Origin: Sinotaia quadrata
Lineage: Eukaryota > Mollusca > Gastropoda > Architaenioglossa > Viviparidae
Assembly (NCBI GenBank): GCA_028829895.1
Contig: CM054181.1
Location: forward strand, 69,187,759-69,251,758
Reading direction: 5' to 3'
Length of the DNA stretch: 64,000 nucleotides
Below, one piece after another: positions 45,396-57,850 of the stretch; positions within the stretch are counted from its first letter, which is position 1; every line of letters starts with the position of its first letter. A program made the position numbers and the translations under genes. The notes below the pieces were generated by a model. The model saw only the letters and a list, made by a program, of their open reading frames with translations. It had not been told where the DNA came from and made no database searches.

Positions 45396-47993
45396 TTAAA
45401 TTTTATATTATAATGAATGTATAAACAAAACATCTTAAAAATACTTTTGCTTGCTCTTCATGTTAATGTTACTTTTCAATGTGTTATATGTAGTATTTCT
45501 ATCTTGAATCAACTAAGGCAAAAGAAGCATAACAGTGACTACTTCACTGTAAAATCGTTCACTAGTCATATAAGAAAATTCTACAATTTTATTTTAACCA
45601 TGCACATCTTCTTCTCTAACCAGGTGAGGATAAACTACTACAAACAATTCATCATAAACGGCATTTCAATTTTGGAGAATACCTTATAAGTGCTTATTGG
45701 ATTTCAGTATCCAGTATTCCAAGATATAAAGCTCTTAATCAAAGGACTTGTTCAGCTTACACTTTGTTTTATTAAATATTCTTGTAAATACAGCTCTAGA
45801 ACATATTATATGGTGAGATGTTTTATTAAAATATTGTAATAGCCTTTGTTATATAACTCTATAAATTAATTCTTACTGCAGCAGTATCATTATTTCAAGC
45901 TGGCTACAAAATTATTTTTGATTACAATATTTACCTTAGCAAACATTCAGATTTTGTTCAGAATGTGTGTGTGCAATTTTCAATGATTTAAAAATGTATA
46001 TTTTCATATAAGTATTTATCTCCTATGATTTTTTTTTAAAAATACATATTAAGTTTGTCCTTAAAATTGTATGATAGACCATTTAATTTATAGAGAAAAA
46101 AATACTTTTTATATTAAGAACTGATCCATTTAACAACCTCATATAATATGTGTAGAAACTTTACATTCATAAACAAGCATAGACACTTAATTAAGTAAAA
46201 TGGAAATTCAAACTTTTGGTTTTGCTCTGTTGGCTTACATTTTGCAAATTGAATTAGTAACAACAAGATAATTTTATGCTATTCATTGTACTTCATTTAG
46301 GTTTTTAAAAATAAATGTTTCATCAAAATATTTAGCATGCACCAGTTACAATTAATATATGTTTGTAAAAAAAATAATAATAAGTTTATGTGAAAAATCA
46401 TTTGAACAAGAGTCATTTGTCATAATCAGACATAAGGCTTTAAATAGTTTAATGTTGCATAATGTCCAATAAAACTGTTTGGCTACTCCTTTATTTAGTT
46501 TATTTGACAAAGCATATATGTAGGCCTGCTGCATGCAGGCTTGAATTAAGAAAATCATCATGAAAATGACATTTGAAACATACTTTATTGGTATTTGAGC
46601 ACCAGAAAGCAACATATTCATTCAACATATAGCCAGGCTAGGATCATTGTTCTGAAAGTATGTCATACTGCAACCCAGATGTATTTGAAGAGAAATTTGT
46701 ACCTTTGACCTTTGTGCTCAAGGCCAAATTTTTAGCACTCTTTCCAAATGAACAACGAGCAATGTAAACATTTCTTTGTAACTATAAAACTATGTAAGAA
46801 ATGCTCAAACTATTTACTATTGTAAAAACAAACAATTTTTTTTAATGAGAAAATATACTTTAAAGATATCAGTCTAGTAGAGCACATTGTACTGTAAATA
46901 AATATCACTTCAAATTAAATACTAGATAGAGTACCCACACAAAACAAACATCACAATTTTAATAATAAAAAAAGAATAACAATTTAAAAAAACATCATAA
47001 ACATGCCATACAAATATCAGTATGTATGAAACATATCAGAACAGACAAACAGGCATATGCATACACCCTACACTTAACTCACATTCTGAGCAATGACAAT
47101 GAGAACAAAAATGCAATTGAAGTAATCTGTTTTTATTTAATATCAAATTGGTATTTAGTACCCAATGATGTTTATTTACATCACCCTAGAATTCTCATCT
47201 TAAAATTGTTTTCATTCAGCAATAACAAAAACAAACTGATATTTCTCATGCAGATAGTATGCATAATTATGTACAGCCAAGGTGAGATTCAGTTGTTAGT
47301 CAAACTTCTATTTAACCTACGTCATAAGAGATAAGATAATAAAATACCAATAACTCGGTCCAAGAGGACATTGATTTCTGAAAGATGGTATTAATTTTAC
47401 AATAAAATTTGTGTAACAGAAGGAAGAACTAGCTTACTATCTTGTTAAAATGCAGAATGATTCTGTTTACTCTAAACACATCAAGCCTTGATCTCTCTCA
47501 GTCATGAGGATAATGAATGGGAGGGGTGTCATGGACTGTACTTCACGCTTTATTAAATACATGGCCTTATTACAAGTAATCCTAAACATTCTATAATTGA
47601 GAATTAAAACATAATATTAGGACAAAAACCAATCCAAAACATTCTTTTCAAACTATATAATGATGTAAAAAAAAAAAAAAGTGTTGAAGTTCAGAGGATC
47701 CATTATGCACCAAACAAAATGAAAATGTGTATCATGAATGAAGTGTTACACTGCTAGAAAAGTTTACTTATTTAAGGTAAATCTGTAAATTTCTATTATT
47801 AAAAATGTTACCAGCTTTAAGTACTTTTATGCAGCAAGTGAGCACAGATAGGAATGCATCAAGTCAGAGGTACTTGGGTATTCAGTAGCTTCTTTTTTAA
47901 TTAAATGTAATTCTTTTTTTTAAATGGTTCATTATTAAAATTTTTTTGGTAATGTAGGAATCATTAACTTAAATACATTTGGCAAATTGGTCA

Positions 47994-48193
47994 TTAACCC
48001 CTTCACATCCAGAATTTATTTTAATATTTTATTCCCAGAGATTTGTCAGTGGTGTCACTCAGTTCATAGCATAAGCTGCCTGAAACCAGAATGAAGGGAA
48101 GTAAATGAACAAAATTTTATTGAGCAAATTTTGCAAAATCGTATGCCGATGAGTGTGAAGGATTTACATTGTTCTGTGCAATGAAGGGGTTAA
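47994..48193. mobile_element. Short TTAA-flanked MITE
   Basis: TTAACCCCTTCA at 47994-48005 is the exact reverse complement of TGAAGGGGTTAA at 48182-48193. This gives TTAA target duplications and at least 8 bp of perfect inverted repeat (CCCCTTCA), with looser matching inward. A second internal copy of the end (GTGTGAAGG, about 48155) lies near the right end. No coding sequence. The TTAA target points to piggyBac-like mobilisation, but the ends differ from the element at 57.9 kb, so it is another family. Confidence 0.6.
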
Positions 48194-50462
48194 AAAAAGA
48201 AATTATGAAAATTCTTAAGAAAAAGAAATTCTGTTTCTAAAGAATAATTAGTAAAATCAGAATTATATACTAAAACAAATATGATAACAACTGAATTCAT
48301 ATTCGAAAATATTACTTATTCATAAAACTATATTACAGAAATTACTAACTATACAAATTTTTGCAATACTGAGTGCAAGTTTGGAAAGAATTATTCAGAT
48401 CTATTTTCTCTCAGATATAGATTAAGTAAGTAATTTAGATGTGTTATGAGAGCCTCACCACCACTGATATGTTTATTATAGAAAACAAGATATTTTTTTA
48501 AATCAAATTACTTTGAAAGAAATGTTATTAAAATGACCAGTGCTCACAAAAAAAATGTAATCTTGTTACAGATGACAAATTTACCTAAATATACGTACAT
48601 TTTCGGCCTACTTTCAATTTAGCCAAGTTGTGATTTTATTTATCTTACAAAAGCTCCAAAAATTCATACACCCAGCCATAAACTATAATTTTAAATCTTA
48701 AAATCCCCAAAATGGATGCAAAAGTCATACTTCTCATTCTGCCTTAAATAAACACGCTACCTATAGAAAAAAGAACCATTTTATATAATTTCTGATGACA
48801 CTTCGCATCCTGACTTAAAACCATCAACTAACCTGCAGCACCTCCAAGGCATCAAGCACAATTAATTAATAATTAATAGAATTTTTTTTTTTAATCTGCA
48901 GCAATAAAAATAAAATCTTAAATGATTTGATGATTATGCAACATTTTTTAAACAAATGATCAGAACCCCATTAAAATGTATTGGCTTAAAAAAAATATTA
49001 ACACTAAACTTGAAAATAATTTTTCCAATAATTTGCCCTTACTGATGTTTATATGTACACTTGTAACTCATATTTAAATATATATACTGATCAAAACTTT
49101 TAAATCTTTCTAGAAGTACACAACTTCATGAATGCCAATTAATTATTTTTTTAAATATAGGATTTAGAATGCATTGGAACAATGTTGCATTTTTTACAGA
49201 CATGTTCTGGTCCAGTTTTCAAGGTTGAAATTTAGAGGAAAATAGTTTCACTTGCTTCATAGAGACACTAGGAAGAAGAGTAGCCAATACTGGAGCATCA
49301 GTCATCTCTACATGCTATTACTTGAGATGCTATTCTTAGGGAACAAGGAAACAATTGTGTTGTCCGCAATGATTAAGTGATAAATTGTTGGAGTTAAATA
49401 AGTATACAGATGTGTAAAAATGTTTAACCTATACTCCTACACTACTTGCCATTGGTTTGGGTGAACTGATAGTGTAGAACATAACTGTTAGGTACCACTG
49501 TAAGTTATTTACCATGGATAGCAATTAAGTAGGGAAATCGATACTGCTTTATGTAATAGCTTATTACAAAACTGAATAGAGGGATCAGAATCTGAGCTAT
49601 TGGAATGAAGTTTAATTATATTAATCTGATAATCAGTCTCAATAATCTTGACCTAGTTCATAACAACTAAACAAGGTAAATGGTGCTAAAATCATCAACA
49701 TTTTTTCTTATAAGACCAATAATCTGGGTAACTACTGTAACTTTACTTTCAATTTCTGACATAAGTCATTCAATGTTTTGACAATTTCCCCCTCAGATTA
49801 CTGTTCTACAAAAAAATATAATCAGTACACAAGCTGCTTTGTTAATGAGAAGATTTTCTTTCTTAAACAGTAAGCTAGTTAAACTTTTATTGAGAAGACT
49901 GGTACCATCAGATTTATTAAAATACTTGCTTCTGCCTATAATTAGCACTTAGCTATAATTCATTAAGATTAGGTGCTATTCGCACTTCAGTGGTCAGAAT
50001 CCAACACAAGTCAAAAATCTACTTAATTATTATTTAATTATTGGCATCCAATGCTGGAGGGTGTGTGGATGGACTAAAATTGGATCAGCACAGCAGCATT
50101 TTACTGCACAAAATGTGTTATGGAAGCAGTTGATATAATTTTTAAAATTTGCAATATCTATTAATACCATAATTAAAAAGCTTCTTTCATTTAGTCTGAA
50201 ATATTTTTTAGATCTTTATTATTACTCAGTTTCTTAACATAATATTTGCTTGTTTACTCTATTAGTTTCACACAAATCATATTACCATAATATATACATG
50301 TATATAATATATTTTGTTACTGTTATTCAATAGTTACAAAGAAGAGAATATAAATGTTTCAATAATTATAAAGACTATAAACACCGGAGTAGTATTTACA
50401 ATCAATTTAAAATACACTTTAAAAATGTCAAAAATACACTAAGTTTTAAAATGTAGCTATCA

Positions 50463-51188
50463 TCATAAAGAAGATTCTTTAACCTGTTTTAATGCTGTTT
50501 CTTGCAATACAACTTTATTCTGATTATTGCTGATTGTGGATTGAAAATAATCATTGGGCTTATCATCAGGTACATCCTGTGTTTCTGCTTCTTTTTCTTC
50601 CTGGTCTTTGTCCATCTCATACCATACATACGACCAGAAAAAATCAAACATCAGTGAAATGCTGTTATCATACAAAACTCTGTACTTTGTTGGCAACAGA
50701 TAAAAATTGACTGCCTGCGCAGGAGGCCAAACCACCCACTCTGCAGCATAAAGCACTGGCCCCTTGCCCATAACATCTTCCTTGATTTGACTCCACTTTC
50801 GACCTTCCAATACTCCAAGGCTAAGAACAAACATTCCAAGATAAACAGGTGAACAGATTATCTGATCTAGTACAACCTTCTTAACCAGAGTCCGAAATCC
50901 TCGGCCTCTAAATCTTCCATCTAGCAATATGTACCAATAATGGACAAAAGGACCAATCAAAAGTCCAGTGAAAGCAATGTTCTTTGTTCGCTGAACATCC
51001 CAACCCTGCTTCCGCTTACTGGTAGCTGCTTGATAATTTTGCTGCAGCAGATCACCTGTGACTGACAGTCCAACAGTAAGGGTAGTATTAGTGTAAAGAA
51101 GAAATTGTGGTGAGAAAAGTACATTTTTAGTTTTTACGAGTGAAGTTAGGAATGGCTGAAAAACCACACGAATGGTGGCCAGGTTCAT
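50463..51188 (-). CDS. MPV17L2-like membrane protein (Mpv17/PMP22 family)
   Basis: A single coding exon of 241 residues. I start at the ATG at 51188-51186 because the frame upstream begins only with GTG and hits a stop, and because about 34 residues before the LYTNT motif fits the MPV17L2 group. Family landmarks are GPFVHYWY (79-86), DQIICSP (109-115), WPPAQAVNF (154-162) and a following YR. Hydrophobic segments lie near 31-47, 71-90, 109-127 and 172-190, matching the usual four-helix fold. A charged, Asp/Glu/Lys-rich tail (about 191-241) extends beyond the conserved domain. Mpv17 proteins are organelle membrane proteins, and MPV17L2 in mammals is in the mitochondrial inner membrane and assists mitoribosome assembly; that role is transferred by family, not shown here. 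A splice acceptor (TTTTCAG on the minus strand, exon start 51236) implies an upstream 5' exon. It converges with the zinc-finger gene and diverges from the hnRNP C-like gene. Confidence 0.9.
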   Translation of the reverse strand: MNLATIRVVFQPFLTSLVKTKNVLFSPQFLLYTNTTLTVGLSVTGDLLQQNYQAATSKRKQGWDVQRTKNIAFTGLLIGPFVHYWYILLDGRFRGRGFRTLVKKVVLDQIICSPVYLGMFVLSLGVLEGRKWSQIKEDVMGKGPVLYAAEWVVWPPAQAVNFYLLPTKYRVLYDNSISLMFDFFWSYVWYEMDKDQEEKEAETQDVPDDKPNDYFQSTISNNQNKVVLQETALKQVKESSL

Positions 51189-51236
51189 TCTGGTGTGTGT
51201 GCACTGACGTATGTGAACCACAATTTCTCAAGATCT

Positions 51237-54200
51237 CTGAAAATATTTAATAAAATTTTCATCATTATATGAAATGTATAATATTAAAAAATTTCATTTA
51301 AAATTCTAGCTAATTTGAACTTATCCTTAGTAGCAATATAATCCCACAAAATTAAAAAGCATATAATCAAACACATCAAAAATATATTTTGCCAATACTG
51401 AAGAGTTAAATGATTTAGCATGGTTGGTCAAATAAGTGAAAAAATTAATTAAAAGCAACATTGTTATTCAACAATCATATTCAAAGATAGCTAGATGATT
51501 TGAAATTACAAGCATTCTGAGTACTACTTTAAATTCAACTTCCTGTCCAAGAACATCTGACTCAGATTCTGAGAGACTTCTTCAGGTTGCACATTATGTA
51601 TATGATCTTTACATAGTATCCAAAAGACTATGTGAAATCTATTTGAAATGCTTACAACTTTTTCTTACCAAGCATATCCTCAGCATTTACAAAGATTTGT
51701 CAAGGCCCAGGGAATGAAATGATTCATTTCAAGACAGCTGTAAAAATTAAAAATGACTCTAAGTCTTCATTACATTTTTGCTATATAAAACTATATATAA
51801 TGCAAAACTAATTTGAATGATTAATGCAAAGAATTGAACTATGAATCTGAAATGATTCAGGCTCAGTTCTTTATTAAATCATCTTCATTTATAATTTTAC
51901 GTCTATTACGATTAAAGCATACAACAATTAGCAAGCTATTTTTTATCTACATAAAATTCATAAAAGGGAAAATAATTATTAGTAAATTCCTGAAACAAAT
52001 TTGCACTACAAATTAAAAGAATCATATAACATATGGATCTAACTGCAGGGACTCACATCAGTGGAATCTGAACACAAATGATCTGGTTAAAATTCACTCT
52101 GTTAATGTGGAGTTGGATGATCAAGTGTCAGAAACAAATTTCACTGAATATTTTGAACACTGAACCTTTATCATACCCTTAATCACTGCACCTACACAAA
52201 GTATTCACAGTAGTACATACATTTATACTCCTGGTGCCAGAGTTCAACATATCATCAGTATATGGGTAACTACTATGTAAAATACAAATCCCATTTCAAA
52301 GCACAGATAATTTATTTTAAAATAGGAATTTGTTTATGATTTCAAATGATAACTGCACTGATACACAATATACTACTCATGTCAAGATGTCAGTGAAGCA
52401 GAGACATGGTTAAGTTTAATCAACAAACTGAAGTAAATTATTTTCTTTCTTCTAAATTTAACTGTAAAAAACCTTCATTTAGAAACTGTTCTATATTATG
52501 AAGGTTGATGAAAGTTTTGTATTTAACCACATCAGACACATTGATGCAAAACACAGATGTCGGTTTGCATAATGCTTTGTGCAAACAGTTAGGAAAAATG
52601 AAAAGTAATGTGGACTGAGTTTTTTTGTTACACTATTTCTCATATAGAATCATATGACAAAAAGTTTGATCTTTTTCTTTCTGCTGACTCTGCTCTGATT
52701 TAAAATATAAATGCAGGTATGTTTTGTTAAAAGATTCAAGATTTAAAAAAAAAAAATCAAGATTTATTATTTTGTTTTCAGAGTGTCTTTTTTTTTAAAG
52801 TTTGAAATTGTTATAATTTAGGACTATATAAGAGAAGTGAGGGACTTTTTCTTACTATCATCAGCAATTTTCTGAAAGTATTCATACCCAATCTAAGTGA
52901 TAATTTGCAAACAATGCTTCATTCAAGACTTGCAAATTTAAATTATTAAATATATATTTTTAAAGTGCAATAACTTCTGATTGAAACTGTTGTGTTATAA
53001 TACAGTGCATGATCTGAAGATTTTTTTTTAATCATCTGATTTGCATTCATCTTACCATATTATGTGACCTTGCTGGCAACACAAATCTATAATGTTTTAA
53101 TCAGTTATCACTATAAAAAGAAAGAGATTTATTATTTTAACTTTTGAAAAGCAAATGAAGTACAGTAGTATTATTTATCCAATGTTAGTGAACCAGTAAC
53201 AAAAAAAATATGCCTAGAGCATGTTTAAAGTTCATCTTCATTTGAAGATAAAAAATGTCAGTCCTTAAAACTCTTTAAACATTTATTTATTTTTTGTCTA
53301 ATCACTTCTCAATTAAAATTATTTCACTTTTTACAACTGTTCATAATTAACTTTATATTTAAACTTTTATTCATAATCATATAAACCTAAGGGTGGTACC
53401 AAAGTGTTAAAAAAGAAAAATTGACACCATGACATTATGATGTAAAAAAATAACCAAAGTGATCAGATTAATAATACTTTAGTAATAATATCCTGATGCA
53501 GCTGAATAGTAAAAATAAACGGATAAAGTATTCTACAATGACTCTTAATTAATGTCTTTAAAGTTTTAAGTGGGTGTGATGCAATCACATGCCAAACTGA
53601 CATCCAAAATGTTATAGCAAATGAGCAGTTTTGTCAGGTGCTTTGTAATTAACACACACACACACACACGTGTGCGCACGCATGCAAGTTTTTCTTCATC
53701 ACAAGAAAGCAATTGTTTAATAATAAATATTTAATAAAATGTGCAGCTTTTCATTCACAAAACATCTTGTTTATAAATTCCATCTATTAGCACTCTTAAC
53801 CTATTATAGTTCCAGATTCCATCTGTACTAATGCAGTGCATTGCTTTCCATGTATTTTGATTTTTGTGGTTTTTGTTTAGTTCAGCTACTGTGTTTTTAT
53901 TATCAATTATTCCTCAGTCACAATCATTTAGACCTAAATTAAATAAGTGTATTTTCAAATTACTGGTTTTAAAACTGAAAATTGTAACTAAAATTTCTAT
54001 TAAGTAGTGTAATTCTGACCACATCATTTTGGTTCCAGATACTGGGTTTTCTTTTTAACCTTTAGAAACACTTGCTGTCCATGCTGATGAACAAGCCTGA
54101 ATTGCAGTTGCATTGCTTGGACAGCCAGCACTTTTCCATCGCAGAATTTGATCTATAATTAAAACTGATTAAAGGGCATAATAAAATATTTTCATGTACA

Positions 54201-55490
54201 AATACATTTCTTCTCATCTTTAGTTATTTCACTTTCAATTTTCTAATAATGTGGTGTTAACTTCTTGACTGTGGCAATGCTAATTAGAGTGTGTATTATT
54301 TGTCTATGTGACACCATGTTATAAGGATGGCATTCAGTACTATAAGGTATATATATGTCAACTGCTTCCACTAATTCTCATCTAGTAAAGTTATTTAAAT
54401 GATGTATAATACTATAAATCAAGGGTTAACATTTCAGGATTTTTAATGATAAAATTTAACCCACTAGTACTAAATAATGTTCCAATTTATATCACTTTTA
54501 TCAGCTAATAATATATTTCCAATATCTGAAAATATTTATTATTTACACATTATTTTAGTGTAAAGTAAAATTAACACTAATAACAGAAAAGAAACTGTGT
54601 AATTAAATCTTAGCATCAGGTAAGCTATCAATTTCTGCACAACAAACATAAAAACGGGTCAGCACCAATGCATAGTTTTCTTAACACTAATAACAGTAAC
54701 ACTATAACAATTGACAGGCAGGCTCTGCAGTGAAGAATTAAAATCAATTGACCATAAAATTACATTTTGATTTACCTTCTTAAAATTAACTTTTATCGCT
54801 AATTAATGAGATTTTAATGATGATTGTCTTTTAATAAACGTATTATAAATTACACTGCTCACATATCACTTATCAGACTTCAACGTACTATTGACCTAAA
54901 TATTAATAACTTAAATAAGGTCATGCAAACACGATAATAGTATGTTATACTTCACTAGTAAAATGCAGTACATGTACCTTGGGTGTATTTATTATCTACT
55001 TAACATAAAATATAAAAGCAAACTGCTTATATTAACGGTAGATATATAGTTATTTTTTCCTATGTGTGTGTGTGTGTCTATGACTATTTACTACTAATAC
55101 TAGTTTAGACTTATTCAGTTATTCATATTGATTTGTGAACACGTGTTTCGTACATTCTGTCTCATCTTCCCTTTTATATACAACCTCCATCTTAAATAAA
55201 TAATATATATATATTAAATTACTAATTGGTATATACGAACAAAATACTATCTGTCTATATTTAAAAGAACTTTCTATGTACATTATTTAATTGATTATGT
55301 TAGTGCAGGCAGTCACCAAAGATTAAGTCTTGACACTATTGACATTCTTAACTAGTGTAGGCCTATATAATTTACATCCAAGGTCACTAGAGACTTGAGG
55401 TACAAGCCGGTGCAGCAGTTGCAAAAGAAAAGACTATGCTTATCAACAATATATAACATTTTCATTCTTACCATACTTATTTTATACTTA
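51237..55490 (-). other. Upstream intron of the MPV17L2-like gene (inferred)
   Basis: The acceptor at 51237 (minus, TTTTCAG) shows that something is spliced in from higher coordinates. The DNA is AT-rich with no coding-like frame. A short (AC)n run lies at 53651-53690. Confidence 0.45.
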
Positions 55491-55819
55491 CAATATGAAA
55501 TAACGTTAATCGTTTGTTGGTAACTGCTGTAGAGTGGGCTCGCCAAGACATGTTTAGTATACCTCTTGGCTTAATTCTTGCTTAAAAGTTATAAAAATGG
55601 CAATGGAAATGATACGGTGATTTTTGCAAGTTCAAAATTAGAACCAGAGAAAAATGTATTATAATTTGAATATAGACTAAATAAACGTCTAATGCAATAC
55701 ATTATCGAAATTTCAATTACACAAGATATTAATATCACAAAGAAAATCTGAACAAGATAGTAGAGATGTGTTAATTGTTGCTTCTTTGATATTTTTCAAT
55801 TTAATTCTGGATTTTTAAA

Positions 55820-55954
55820 ATTTTTTTACCGGAAACAATGTGCGCCATCTACTCTTTGGCGAGCGCACTGTGTGGGAAACCGTGTTAATTCGAAGTGTGC
55901 TACCAAAAAATTAAGCGATCATTCAAACAAGCACTCTTGATTCATTATTACTGA
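55820..55954 (+). promoter_or_regulatory. Candidate shared promoter and 5' UTR exon of the hnRNP C-like gene
   Basis: In about 150 bases there are ACCGGAAA (ETS-type, 55828-55835), GCGCCATCT (a near-YY1 site on the minus strand, 55842-55850) and TTTGGCGAG (E2F-like, 55855-55863), in a patch richer in GC than its surroundings. A consensus donor, CTGA|GTAAGT, follows at 55955 and could splice to the acceptor at 59480 ahead of the hnRNP C-like ATG. On the other strand a donor at 55491 (ATT|GTAAGT) could splice to the MPV17L2-like exon. The arrangement suggests a bidirectional promoter. This is inference from motifs and gene order. Confidence 0.4.
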
Positions 55955-57850
55955 GTAAGTTTAGTAATATAAGACTTTTACTTCTCTAAATTAAGTCGCA
56001 AACTTGCATTAGTGGGTTTTTTCCTTGCATTCTTAATGTGTTGTACGCGTGTACTGATAAGAATGTGGCAGTAGCACATGGTGTTAGTTTATTTAGCAGT
56101 AATAAGGGTATTTTGCTAGTTTAGTAATTTACATAATCTTTATAAATATAATCATTAAAATGTAAAATGCATTCACGAATTATTCAGTTGAATAATTCAG
56201 ACTTATATTGTAGTATGACTTACTGTTAAATCACTTATTAATTATTTCCACAGTAGGCCGACTTTAATACTTATTAATAATAGATCTGACTCTGAATATG
56301 TAGCGTTTATTAAATTCATGTATCTATAAAGTATTGTGTTTTAACCATTTTAGTAAAACCATATGATTTATATTTTATACGAACAAGAACAGCAATCAAG
56401 ATAATATTGCGGTCTAAATTAAGAAAATAGTAGGCACATTTTACTTTTTAGGACTGGAGTCACGAAAAGATATAGATTCATACTGAGAATTAATGCGCAA
56501 TCATGCTTAATCAGAAATAATATCTCATTCTTTATTAGTAAAACATTACATTAAGAGAAAACCCATAGAATCAAAATTATTAAAGTGAACACAATGCGTT
56601 ATATACTGATAATTATTTGTAGTTGTAGCCTATATATAATAAACCTAATTGTGATGTTTATAGATGTTTATATTCTTGAATATAATTGTAATTCACATGT
56701 TTTATATAATACCCTTACTAGCTCAGTTTTAAAACATGCTTGCAGATATGTGAAACTTTAAATGCAAAAGAAACCACATGGATATGTATGTAAATATATA
56801 GGCTGTTTACAATGTTAATCAATTAAATGAAAATATATTTATTTTTTCATAAATCTTTGCTGCTTCAAAACGTCAATGATTCCCAAAAATATCCTGCCAT
56901 TGATGTTGTAACAATGTGATCTTAATGAAAATGAAAGTTATTTTTCTTATTTGGTACTTAAATTCATCTCACCAAGACAAAAATGACATGAGAGTTATCT
57001 TTCCAGAATATGGCACCTTTTAAAAATTTTAAAAGCCGTTTGCAATATTATCATCATTATTTTGTATTTCCATTTTGTTTAATTTCCTTGTCATATACTA
57101 AAATGGAAATAAAAGCAATTTAATTTATTACATTATTTTTTTAAGCTGAATATTTATTAGTACAATGAATAATTTTTTAAAACTAACATAAGAATATTTC
57201 TATCGCATCAATTGTTTAAATAGCACATTGCATCTAAGTTAAAGTATGGCCCATCTTTGTTTGTTAAAAGAATAAAAGGTTTGGATCTAATTTATATATG
57301 GAAAGGAATCATGACAACAAAAGAAATATACCTATTTAAAATATTATTTCTTCATAAAATTGACCATTTCAAGATAAAGGGATATAGAAATTATAATGTT
57401 GCTTTACTGTATTATCACTTCTATGAAAACATGGGCATTCAATGGAATACTTCTTTGGTACTTAAATTCATCTCACCAAGACAAATATAGAGCAAAATTG
57501 TAATTGGCAAGTGTCATTGTTGTATCTTGAGCTTCTCAACGTTTCACTTTCTGGTCTCTAATTGTTCACAATACATAGTGTGATTTTAAATTTCCATTCC
57601 ATAGTCATTCAGAAATTAGAATTTCAAGTGTTTTGATGCATGAAAACCTTCAGCAAATTTATGAAGATCCCATCTTGCAATTGCATGCTAATTTTGCTAT
57701 TCTTATTCATCATCATCTTTAGATGATTTTATTCATTTTTCTTTGTTTTTCACTGGTTCTTATTACCCCATTATTAAGATTGGGTACAGTATTCATAGCA
57801 TTGCACTATACGTCTATAATTTGATATTGCTCTTTTGGTGGCTTGTCACC

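Larger units (their letters stand above)
42195..50462. other. Intergenic region between convergent genes
   Basis: This contains the 3' UTRs of both neighbours with unknown limits. No frame above about 100 codons and none with a recognisable motif. Apart from two short tandem duplications and the MITE listed separately, there are T-runs at 44651-44667 and an A-run at 47668-47681. Confidence 0.6.

Noticed and set aside
51189..51221. Eleven extra N-terminal residues of the MPV17L2-like frame
   Set aside because: The frame would start with GTG. The ATG at 51188 gives the length expected before the first conserved motif.
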